This document shows, piece after piece, positions 48,901 through 60,900 of a stretch of 64,000 bases of DNA; position 1 is the first letter of the stretch; each line of letters opens with the position of its first letter. The translations under genes and the position numbers were made by a program. Below the pieces are notes generated by a model. That model was not told where the DNA came from. It made no database searches and worked only from the letters and a program-made list of their open reading frames with translations. The stretch spans positions 3,542,785 through 3,606,784 of the forward strand of contig NC_079900.1 of NCBI RefSeq assembly GCF_024868665.1, read 5' to 3'. The DNA is from Triplophysa rosa (taxonomy: Eukaryota > Chordata > Actinopteri > Cypriniformes > Nemacheilidae).

Positions 48901-51900
48901 GTTTTGTTAGCAATCGTTGCGTACGTGCATAATGTAATAAACACGAAGGGATTTTGCAATGATGTATTGTGTGCTCGTGCTGTAGTTCCGTCGTGCTGCC
49001 TGCCTCCAGCAACTCGTCGTTTTCCGGAAATAATCGTACAGCTGTATCCAGGGTTCCCACACTTTCATCAACACCAAATTCAAGGACTTTCAAGGACTTT
49101 TTCAAGCACATTTTGGTAAAATTTAAAACTGTGTTTTTGTGCCGTCGCCGGGCACTTTGGGAAAAGGATACCATTTTTTATGATTTCTCTCTTCACAAAG
49201 GGCCATTTCAGAAGTCTGTTAGCAAAGGGTACATGCAGTCACAGACATAAATAGACACCGCATTGAAGGCTTTGGCCTGTTGCTGTTATGGGTTCAACAA
49301 TGCTGCCATATTGGAGAGGACAAGACATAAACAAAAGGGAGCTTCTTTGAATAAAAAGCACAATAACGTTTACATTTCACATCGTTTTTTGTAATGATTT
49401 AGTCTACATGGAGTATAAAAATGTCTTGTCTCGAGTTACTTATAATATAGATAGTCAGACTTAGAAAATTGTTCATTGTTTTGAGGAATTTAGAAAATTC
49501 ACACTGGTCAATTAGTGATTTGGCTTATTTTTCATAGTAACTGTGGAGACATTCCAATGCATGTATGGGATACTGGATACTGTACAGTACAGGCGCCGCT
49601 TATGATAGAATAAAGGACTGAAGCGGAGACAAGAATCACACAGAAAGGGTTGCTTTGCGATGACAACCGACTGGCTGTACATTATCCTGATTTTAACATG
49701 GCTACTTGCCTCAAAAGCAAATTATATCATGTATTCTGTATTGATTTTAAATATTTTATTAAACCATTTCTGACAAATGCAAACCTACTGCAGAGAAAAC
49801 ATTTTTACTTTTAGTTTTTAGGCAAGAAAAAAGTTTAAAAAGACACATTCAATTTGGTTTAATCATTTGTAAATATAATCTCATATATGTTATTATTATT
49901 GTACTTGTCAGAATGACAAGTACCCGGATGATTGTGCATTATTAGTTTTGATAATAAACAGATGAGAATGCCCTCAAGGAGCTTAATTCAAAGGGTTCTG
50001 CCCTTCAAAGGTAGTACAACATAGGTGAGTTCACTTCTGTTTGGAATTCACCTTTCATTTGAATATTTTTATTTTCAATTTATTTATTTAGCATTCAATG
50101 TGACAAGTAATCAACGGTGACCTGAGGGCGCTATGTACGCTCAATGTCATCTGTCAATCTGCGTAAATAGTGCTCTGGAAAGTTTCAAGACATTATATAA
50201 AATAAATTGTAAATAAAAATATATGATATTACTGTATGATGATTATTATTACTGTTATATTCAAAATTAGGTACAAAGAAGTTTCTAAAAGATACAGATC
50301 TCTGACGCGTGCAGCAATACACCAGCATTCAAACATTTCGTTCCATCACTGCTGATATGGTGAACTTGATAAAAAATGACTGAGCGACTTCAGACACAGC
50401 AAGCTCAAATATCCAAACCTCCCCCAAACATACAGCAAAAGTTCATTACTGCAACAGATAACACTGCTGGGAGCATGTTTTTGTTTTCGCTAAACCAATG
50501 CTATCTAGCTAGCATTTCAGTGTTTCTTAACATCCTAAAAACGATTCAAACTCTTAAGGCACATTCACTGACAAGAATAATGATAACTAATGAAATTATT
50601 CTTGAAATGAACGCAGTTGAAAAGAAACTTATTTAGCAGTGGTTTAATACAACATATGTTTAACTGTATACGATGATCTTAACCGTTTTGCTTGATGCAT
50701 AACCTGCTGGTGTACTCCACATCTTAACTTTGATAAAGCATATTTTTATTATAGCTCAAGCATCATTGAATTTGCACTTCTCTGGCATTGAGCGAGTTAA
50801 ATAACTCCACGCCTCTGACTGTTTTATGCAGGACTGCACATGATCACGATCCATCCGCTCAAAGCCTCTTTTTTAAAGTTCTTCCCGCTTTCCCCCAGAT
50901 CAGCAGCGTTGTTTTGTTCTGGCTTCGGCAACACTAACCAATATTTTTAACAGCGCGATGCAACTAATAAAAATCTAGTTTGTTTAATTTAAGCACTTTC
51001 AAGTACCTATCTCTGTTTTCAAATACTTTCCAGTCCTTGAATTCATATGTCAGAAATTCAAATACTTTCAAGCACTTTCAAGAAGAGTGGGAACCCTGTG
51101 TATCTCTCTTTTTTAAATTTGATCAAACTAAATACTCTTCGAAGACACGACGTATGCAATACTACTGTATAGGCACTCAAGATTAATATGAGATTGGCAG
51201 AAACTGTGTGTGTTACCCGATCTTTAAGATTTTACAGTGGGATGTCTGTCAAGTAAAACACAGCTAAGAACAGCACAGGCTTTGCTAAACGATCACACGT
51301 CAATTACATTTCATCTATAGGATTTGCTTTTATTCTTTTGCAGTTGTTCTGGTGTACATTATCCAGTTTTTCCCGTATTAAATCATTACGACTGGAAAGT
51401 TTCCAAATTTTTTAACTGCCAATAAGTGTTGCTGAGGTGTAAACATGGATGATCATAAAGTTACCTTATAAATATTTTTTTTTCAAAAGGTTTCAAAAAG
51501 TTACATTTCAAACAGACGAGGCAATATAAAGCTATTTTTTGAAACATTCAATGCTTTAAAACTCTAAAAATATTATTTTCAGTTAGGAGAGAATTGTGAA
51601 TAAACAGAGATTCAAGTAGCCTACCTCAGTTGTGAGATGTAGGGCAGACACTGAAGGAAACTCATCATTTCACTCTCTTCATCTCTCCATCCTTTCAGCT
51701 CTACTGGTTTCTTCACTGTCTGGAGCTTCAACACTTCCAGGAGGATGGAGGCCTTTCTCTCTGACAGATCTATGATCCAGACATCAGGTGCTGTCTGATA
51801 AACTGACTGTATTGCTGGAAGAAAACTCCTGCCTGTTTGAGTCTCATAGTCCTTCACATGTGAGTAAAGATCCAGCAGAAAATCACTCTGTTTAACGTTG

Positions 51901-54900
51901 TCACAATTTTCATAAGGGAAAGATGTGTATTTGCAGACTGATGTCAACTGTTTCAGCATCTGATCTCCTGTTTGTGTCTCGGCCTCTGCTGCTTTAATGA
52001 AGAGTTTCAACAGAAAACTTGTGGCATCACAGTTAAAGGAATAATTACATCTGTTTAGGACAAGATAAGAAAGAGTATTACATGTATTGCAGTGTGTATT
52101 ACAGTACTAACATTGGTTGGTACAATATTTAAGAAAATCACAGTGTTTCTCAGCTGGGTTCTGTAATGGTCCGTAGTTTTACAAAGAGATTGATGATGAA
52201 CATTTTTGAAAAGTATTTTTTGCTTTTTCTCATAAAATACAATGTCACAGACAGTGTTGGGGAAAGTTACTTTTAAAAGTAACTAGTTACAATATTGAGT
52301 TACTCTATAAAAAGTAAGTAAATACGGTACTTGGGTACTTTTTGTGGAAAGTAACTGAAAGTACTTTTGCGTTACTTTTCCTCACCTAACTGGTGCTCAT
52401 GCTTTTCTTAGGTTTTTTTAACAAATCTTTTAAGTTAACAAATCAATTTCATTCACACAATAAACACATAAAAACATTGGTGGAACTTAAACATTAAAGG
52501 AGCCGTATGTGACATTGACACATAGCGGTTGAGCTTGGTATCGCAGTCCAAATTGTAAATATTGGCGAGGGTTGGCCACGGACTGACGCTCACAGGAATT
52601 GCCAGACACTTACAGGAGTGTAAAGGAAAGCATCAACTCTTACACTTTAAGTTTATCTGATAATTTATACATTTGCAGTGGTTTTGTTGTTTGCAAATAT
52701 AACTCAATCAGCAGCTCGTTTCAGAGGTTGCGTCCTCCGGAGGTCGCATTTACGGGCCATATTGCTGGCTCGTTTAAATAACCGTTTAAGTAAGTTGTAA
52801 AATATAGTAATTCTTTCCAAGTTTGCAACGTAATAGTACCAGAAAGGGTGGAATCTGCGATCTCTGACCCAGATCGTTTTTTTTTGCTGCAATATGCTGT
52901 GATTGTAGTGATTGTCAGTGGGCGGGGTCCACACGGACCAAAACAAAAACAGATTTCACAGGGCCCTAAATTCTTCACACACTGGTATTATGGCATACAG
53001 TACATCCATATGTATTGCTGACTAAATTGCTGTTCGTTAGCTACTGTTTTAATAACTTATAGTTATAGGGGCAGTTTCCCAGACAGGGTTTAAGCCTAGT
53101 CTCAGACTAACTTAAATGTGAGAGATGCCTTGATCGAAAACAACTTGCACTGACATATCTTAAAATATATCACTGTGATAGTTTTGTCTCAAGATGCACA
53201 CAGTAATATTTTTTTTGTAAAGTATGTTTTTTAAAACAACTTAATTATCCTAATTTAACTAAGGCCTAGTCCTGGTTTAAGATAATCCTTGTCTGGGAAA
53301 CCGCCCCATAGTGTATTTGGTGTAATTGATTGAAAATAAAGAAGAATTATACCTCAGTTGTGAGATGTAGGGCAGACAGTGAAGGAAACTCATCACTTCA
53401 CTCTCTTCATCTGTCCATCCTCTCAGCACTACTGGTTTCTTCTCTGTTTGGAGCTTCAACACTTCCAGGAGGATGGAGGTCTTTCTCTCTGAGAGATCTA
53501 TGGACCAGACTGTAGGAACTAAACGGTAAAGTTGCTGTAATGCTGGAAGGACACTCTTACTTGTTTGAGTCTCATAGTCCTTTGCATACAAGTAAAGATC
53601 AAACAGGAAATCACACAATTCGACGTTGTCATTGTTTTTAGAAAACGAGAAGCTGTAGCTCCAGACTGATGTCAACAGTTCCAGCATCTGATCTCCAGTT
53701 AGTCTCTCAGTTTCTGCTGCTTTAATGAAGACTTTCAACAAAAATTTGGTTCGTTCACTGATATTCCTATTAATAAAGCTGTGTGAAAGGGAAAACAAGA
53801 GGAAATAAGCAAGAAATTATAGATTCAGTCTAGTGTGGAAAAATGTGACTGGTCAGCTTAAAGCCCAGACCTGAACACCTTTGGTGCAACTTTAAATGCA
53901 GATCCAAAAACTCATCACCCAAAAACAATGATTTGTACACAGGGGTACAGTCATTTAGAAAAGAAAAAAGTGCTTCCAAAACTGCAAAATGGTTTTGTAC
54001 AAATGGCATTGTAAAGAATTTTGTTTCCATCTCCGTTGCAAAAGTTTTGGCGCCATACATGTAATTAAAAAAGTTTTTTGCTTATAACAGTAGATAATGT
54101 GTTGAAACTCAATCAAAAATGTATTATTAGTTCATATAAAGGGAAAATTATGAATTGATAAAGGTTCAAGTACCTCAGTTGTGAGATGTAGGGCAGACAG
54201 TGAAGGAAACTCATTACTTCGCTCTCTTCATCTGTCCATCCTATCAGCACTACTGGTTTCTTCTCTGTTTGGAGCTTCAACACTTCCAGGAGGATGGAGG
54301 CCTTTCTCTTTGAGAGATCTATGATCCAAACATCAGGTGTTGACTGTATATAAACTCTCTGTAATGCTGGAAGTAAACTCCTGCCTGTTTGAGTCTCATA
54401 GTCCTTCACATGTGAGTAAAGATCCAGCAGAAAATCGCACTGAATCTCCGTCACTACATTTCCTGAGGATTGGAAAGGGAATGTTTTATAACTGCACAAA
54501 GATGAAATGATCGTAGTCATCTCGCTTTCTGCTGCCACAATGAGACTCAGCAGGAACTGCACAGCAGATGTTTCAGTGTTTTCATCTGAACATCTGAGCC
54601 TGATAAAACAGTAAAAAACATCACACCAAAATGCAGCAACAGAACTTGCAAATATACTATAGGCTGAACAAACATACAAACAGTGGCGGAGCCAGAGGGG
54701 GGTCCGAGGTGGCACTGAACACCCCTGACATCCAATTGGCCACCCTGGGTGCCACCCCAAAATTTGATTCGCTACTTATGTTGATTGACATCTGATTTCA
54801 CCTCTCGTTGAACAACGCTTTTATTTTGACGTTCGGGTCCCATGCTTGCATGTGACGTCACAGCACACGAAGTCTAGTTGAGAACGGAAAAAAGTTGTGA

Positions 54901-57900
54901 GATGGATTGTACAGCGCGAAATCTGAGATTTCTTTTTAAAGACTGACGAAAGAGAGAAAAGAAGCAAATGGACCGCTGCAATTTGCTAAACAAATGGAAT
55001 ATTCAAAAGTACCCGCTTGTTTGCTAGACATTTCAAGTCCGACCCAGCCAGGTACGGTTTTTTGTTGAACCATACCATTATAGTGTTATCTACCTACTTT
55101 CTAACGTTACACTTTTAAATGTTGCGTAAATGTAAAGTTTTCCCAGTGTTTTCTAACCTTAGATAAATATAAACCGTGTTGGGAGAGATCCTCTATTTCT
55201 TTTAACATTCTAAGCAGGTGTACGTTACTTCATACAAACTTTAGAAGGAAGAAATAAGTTTCCCTCTTTAGCCTTGGCTTTAGGATTCCTAAACAACTTT
55301 TCATTGTGTAAGTTTATGTTAGGCTCCATTAACAGATAGTAAATCGGTTCCCAACATAACATACATTGTTTACATCAGGGTCGGAAATTAACAGAGGCTT
55401 TGGAAAAAATGACAACAAGGTGAACAAATCTGCTCTCCAAGTTCAAGACAAAAGAAGAAAAACAGTCCATGCATAATAAAAAACTAGATATGACAGTCGC
55501 AATCTAAATAAGATTAGGTGAAAATGAACGAATGTGGATGACCGCTTCTTTGCTCTGCTACAGCTTTGAGCATTACAGCCAATCAAGTTCAGGGTATGAA
55601 TATTCTGACCAATCAAAGGCGTTTAAATGATTCATCGGTGAAGAAGAGCTGTGCTGAAGTGCGTCGCGCTCAAAAAGTTTATCACTAACAACCGCGTACA
55701 GATACGATGTAAGAAAGAGATGCAATAGTAGTCAGACTCTTTACTGTATTACCTGAAGCCATTGAGTGTTTTAGTGATGTTGGATGTTCTTTGTTTGTTT
55801 TCTACATATTTCCCGTTTGAATAACTATTTTTTATGTTCCTTAGAGAATCAAAAAAGCAATAAAACAGCAATACAATAATTCATAAACGCTTCTCGGCTT
55901 GTTTTGTAGCGTGTGACAAGTGTTCATGTATCCTAATATCTGAAAGTAATAATCAAGATGACAACATCAAGGGCAATAATCAGCATCAATGATTTTGTTT
56001 TAATCTTGCAGTCCTATGGAATGAGTTTATGTTTTATCAGATATATGCTGCTCTGATCCACATCAATTTAAAGACCCCTCTGGTGCTGCTTTGTTTCTGT
56101 TTAAATTGAACAAGTTATCAAGGTTAAGCTATGTTTTCAACATTTTCATTATTTATATTTTATTATTTATTTCATCTACATACATTTAGAAGAAAAATGA
56201 TCACTTGTACCTCGTATCAGAAATCCTGGGATTTTTTTAAAATAATTTTATGCCAGGTCAGGGTTACACACACATTTTCTGTCATGGTCTGTGGACCCCC
56301 TGAAGTATCCTTGGCCACCCCCTGGCCACCCCATAAATAAAACTCTAGCTCCGCCACTGCATACAAACACACTTTAAGAAGCTAAAACATAGTAGCATTT
56401 ATACATGCCTAACAGAATGTATGATGAAATAAAAAAACACCGGTAATCCTTTAATAAAACGCTCTTGGCTACAAAAACATTCTCTTACCCCAGTTGTGAG
56501 ATGTGGGGCAGACACTGAATGAAACTCATCACTTCACTCTCTTCATCTGTCCATCCTCTCAGCTCTACTGGTTTCTTCTCTGTCTGGAGCTTCAACACTT
56601 CCAGGAGGATGGAGGACTTTCTCTCTGAAAGATCTATGAACCAGACATCAGGTGATGACTGGAAAACCGGCTGTAACGCTGGAAGAAAACTCCTGCCTGT
56701 TTGAGTCTCATAGTCCTTCACATGTGAGTAAAGATCCAGCAGGGCATCACCCAGTTCTGGGGTGTTATTGTGAAAAGAGTTGCAGCAGCAGTGCGATCTC
56801 TTCCTCTTCTCACCCTCCAGAGTTGTTTTATTAACAGAAACTTTATGAATGAATTGTAGTAAGACTTTGATTTGATTGAAAGCAGCATTGCAAGGTTTCA
56901 ATCTGTAACAGAAATAAATACAACAACTTAAGTATTCACTATTTAAAGATCTGTAAGTGAGATTTGAATCAATTGAATTTTAAATGGGTTTTATTTTTGT
57001 GAATGTCAAATAATTTTGATTAACTAAACGAAATATCCAAACATTCATTTCAATAGGAGTTTTAACTTAGTTTTCTATATTCATGCGTCATCTAAATGAT
57101 TGTAACCGTAAGATGACAACACAGGGCTTCTACTCTTTAGACTAAAAACATATTTGTGGTTTTATTGTCAATGCCAGACAAATAAGTTATTACCCCTTTC
57201 TACATTACACTACATACCACTTTTTAAAGAAAATTGCTTAAAGCAAACTGACATAAAATGGCAGAATGTGTGAATGAGGTTACATTCTGATGGCTTTTAT
57301 ACGTTATGATGTCACGCTAAACAACAAAGCCAGAGCTTGCATAAAATTTCCAAATTATAATTATGTTTGAGAAATATTTAAAAGGTTTCATTAATGATGG
57401 TATTTCTAACATAATTATTTTTTTTCTGCTTTACCTGATCTTTGGCGTGCAAAAGAGAATCATGATCATTCCTGAGTCAGATACAGTGAAGTCCTGCAAA
57501 TTCAGATGAACTTCTTTATCTCTGGATTGACTGATCACGTAAGAAAAAGCACAACTCTGATGAGGGTCCAGATTCACATCAATGTCCAGCTGATGCTTCA
57601 TCTTCTCCAGAAACATCAAGCAAGCGTTAGATGACTGAAGCTCATACAAGCACTGACACACATAGAGAAGATCAACGTCTTCACCATCACTCTGAGGTTT
57701 GAGGAAAGTGTCCGAAAGTTTCTCAATGAACCGTTCGGATGTTTTCTTCATCTGATCCTCTGAGAAGAGACACTTGAGGAGTTTGTTGTTATGTTCTCCC
57801 AGAAGTCCACACAGGAAAGGCAGAACATGTCTCATGTGTTGACTCTCTTCAGTCTGACACAGTTTCAGGACTTTCTCAATTTCATCTGGATTCTCAACAA

Positions 57901-60900
57901 GCCACAAAGCTGAGAAGAATTCCTGCATTGTGTTGTGGAGAAACGCACAGTATTTTGTTTCAGACGTCAGACTGTCTCTTATTGTGATCATTTTCAGAAA
58001 AGCATGACAAATGTCAGTTTCATCACCGCTGATCTCTGGAAGGTTCAGGCTTTTCTGCTCAGTTGCACTGAATGCATTTTTCATTAAGAGATCAAGCTGA
58101 TCTTTGATCTCTTTCAAATACTCATCAATTTCCAAAAGGTTTTTATCCCCATATTTCATCAAAGCATTAAAGAAAATGTGGATGTTCATGTTTGTGACTG
58201 TGTGTGGATTGTTGAGCACCGTGTCGTCTTTGAGAAGAATCATATTTGCAATCATGAACGCATACATAGGCACATAACTAAGACTGAACAGCTCTTGATT
58301 GTTCAACACCACATTCAGAAGATCAGGATTGTGACCCAACATCATCTGATAGTAAATTCTGATAGACTCTTCACTGAATCCTTGAACATACACTTTCTGT
58401 GTTGGCCAATCTGAGAAAAGAGAATCTTTTTCCATCTCTGTTCTGCATGTTATTATGACTTTCGCCTTACGTAGCACATCATGGTTCATGATCTTCTTCA
58501 AGACAGAGTCTTCTTGCAGACGAGTGACACCATCAAATATGAAAACAACATTCTCAACATTGTCTTTCATATCTTGAAGCACCTCTTGTTGGTCTTCTTC
58601 TTTTGCTTTTACATACACATCAAACAAAAGAGAATCAAGATTCATCAGGTTGGAACTGTGGGAGACAATAGTTTCATCAAAATAAAACATGTAGTCTGGT
58701 ACTCTGATGGTTTTCTCCGTCCATAGATGCAACATTTGCTGGGCGATTGTGGTTTTTCCAATTCCAGGTTTGCCGAACAGCAGGATGTTCTTGTTCTGCA
58801 TTGTTAGTAAATCTTCAGGTGAAACCGTTTCTTCCTTGTTAGGAAAGTGAGCTCCCAGCTTTTTCTTTCGTCGTTTTTTGTTTTTTGCTTCAAATTTTGT
58901 TTTTTTTATCACGGAATCACTTTTTAAAGAAAAAGGCTCGATATAGAGACATTCTACTTCCGCATCTGAAGAATATGTGCCATCCCCCATTTCCACATAT
59001 TCCTCCTGAGAAGAATAAGATTGCTCCCTTTTCACAGTTTCCTTTTTTGAAGCAAGCGGTATGAAATGGAAATTTTCTTGCTGTTTGTGAAGCAAATATT
59101 TACTCCTATGTTCCCTCTGGTTCTCCAGGATACTTTTTGCTTTCATCTTAAGCTGTGTCAGGTAATGTTGACAGGGCGCTGTGCCTAAAATTGCAATAAA
59201 GTGACAAATATTTAGTTTAGTTAGTAATATTTAGACAAATATTTTTGGATTGACATTCATTTCAGTTATGAGACAGTGTTCCTCACATAATGCTTTCACA
59301 TGATTTCAAAAGAATAGAGAATAAAATATCCACTATAACGGTGTTTCGTTATTTGTTTACTTGTGCACTGAACTTAAAGGACTTCAAAATTTGCACCCAT
59401 TCACTTTCCATAGCAATTTTTAGTCCTACTATGGAAAGTAAATGGGGGAAAATTTTAAAGTGAACTAGTCCTTTGAATTATCTCAAATGATTCCAACTAT
59501 GTTTAAATCCAAACAAATGTGCAATTTTAACCAGTGTTCAATGAGTGAGGGACACCTGTCAATGTCGTTGTGTCAGCAAAATCCTCAGCTTCCACTTTTA
59601 ATGTCATAAAAATTGTATCTTGAGTCACAATTTACATAAAACAAAACTTAAAAGTGGTATTTTTGTTGTGTACTTGGAACACAACAGTATGCACACATTG
59701 GGACACAGTAAGCAGAAATGACCGTTGTTTTAACTAGGGATGTGCGAGACTAATCAACTAGTAGTTTAAACGGTAAGCTCCTACTAGTCGACATTGAAAA
59801 GTCGATTACACGAATAAATTACACAAAATGTCATAATTTAAATGACTTAGGGGGGGGGAAGAGGGAGGGCAAACTACAGCCTGCGGGCCACATCCGGCCC
59901 CCAAAGCAATTTCATCCGGCCAGTGAGGCGGTTTTTAAATGTATTCAATAACATCACTTTTCAGTTTGGATTTTGGTGGAAATGACATAGCAATGCATTG
60001 AGTCTGCAATGCAGCATACTTGAGTAAAAATGAAAAGAGAGGAAGACATGCGCTAGCTAGACGGTTGTAGCTAACGGACGGGTTTAAACGCTGCGTTGAA
60101 TACTGCGTTTGCGTCTCGTGTCTTTTGAAGCACCCTTTTGAAGCGCCTGAGGCGGGACGAGTGTTGTGAGGTATGGTTTACTATAGCATGACATGGCAAT
60201 TTCTGTTATCAAAAGCGTGTCTACAGACACCAGCGTACTGAGAGCTGAGAAAGAGATACGGCTGTGACGTATGGTTCTGCTGTTCTGCAATCGGTCACTA
60301 TTGCTGTGAAATGCCCTAATGCCGATGCTCACACTGCATGATTTTGGCCCCGATTTTCAGTCGCCGACAGGTTTTGAGGAATCACAGACAAATTTCCGAA
60401 ATCAGAGGGAAATCGGTGCTCGTTCACGTGAGTGACAATCACGCATTGCGAATTATCAAAGATGCGATCTGAGAGAGTGAAACATTTGACATGTTAAAAT
60501 GCACCTGTCTGCGACTCAAAATCCTGCTGTGTGAAATGAGTTCTGACTGAAAAATTACATTGTCGATGACCTACAGCCAATGAGAAGGCAAGATACAAGG
60601 CAAAATGAGGTTTGGGGAGGAGACCACATCAGCAAGCATGGCTTCCAATGTCGTGAGAGAACTCTGATATCACGTATCACTTCTCGCGTGCGTTTGGTTG
60701 TGAAACGTTGTTTGCAGACCAGATTTGTCGGCGAATCTGACCTATTGTAAAGTCATGCAGTGTGTAATCTCCTGTCACCGATCCATCGTTCAATGTGAAC
60801 ACTGCAGCAACCGAATGCGACCCCAGATAGTCATGCAGTGTGAAAAGAACAGTGATGCAACGACTTTGAAAATCAGGCAATGTGATGATTTCATCTGATT

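Noticed and set aside
48480..49250. Open frames of 64-96 codons in the large NLR intron
   Set aside because: They lie in dispersed repeats and overlap on both strands; none has the repeat-exon signature or splice borders.
57435..59184. Assignment to FISNA-type fish NLR-C group or B30.2-containing NLRs
   Set aside because: The sequence before the NACHT does not show the FISNA pattern I know, and the gene ends in LRRs with no B30.2 exon before the ZP gene or plppr2.
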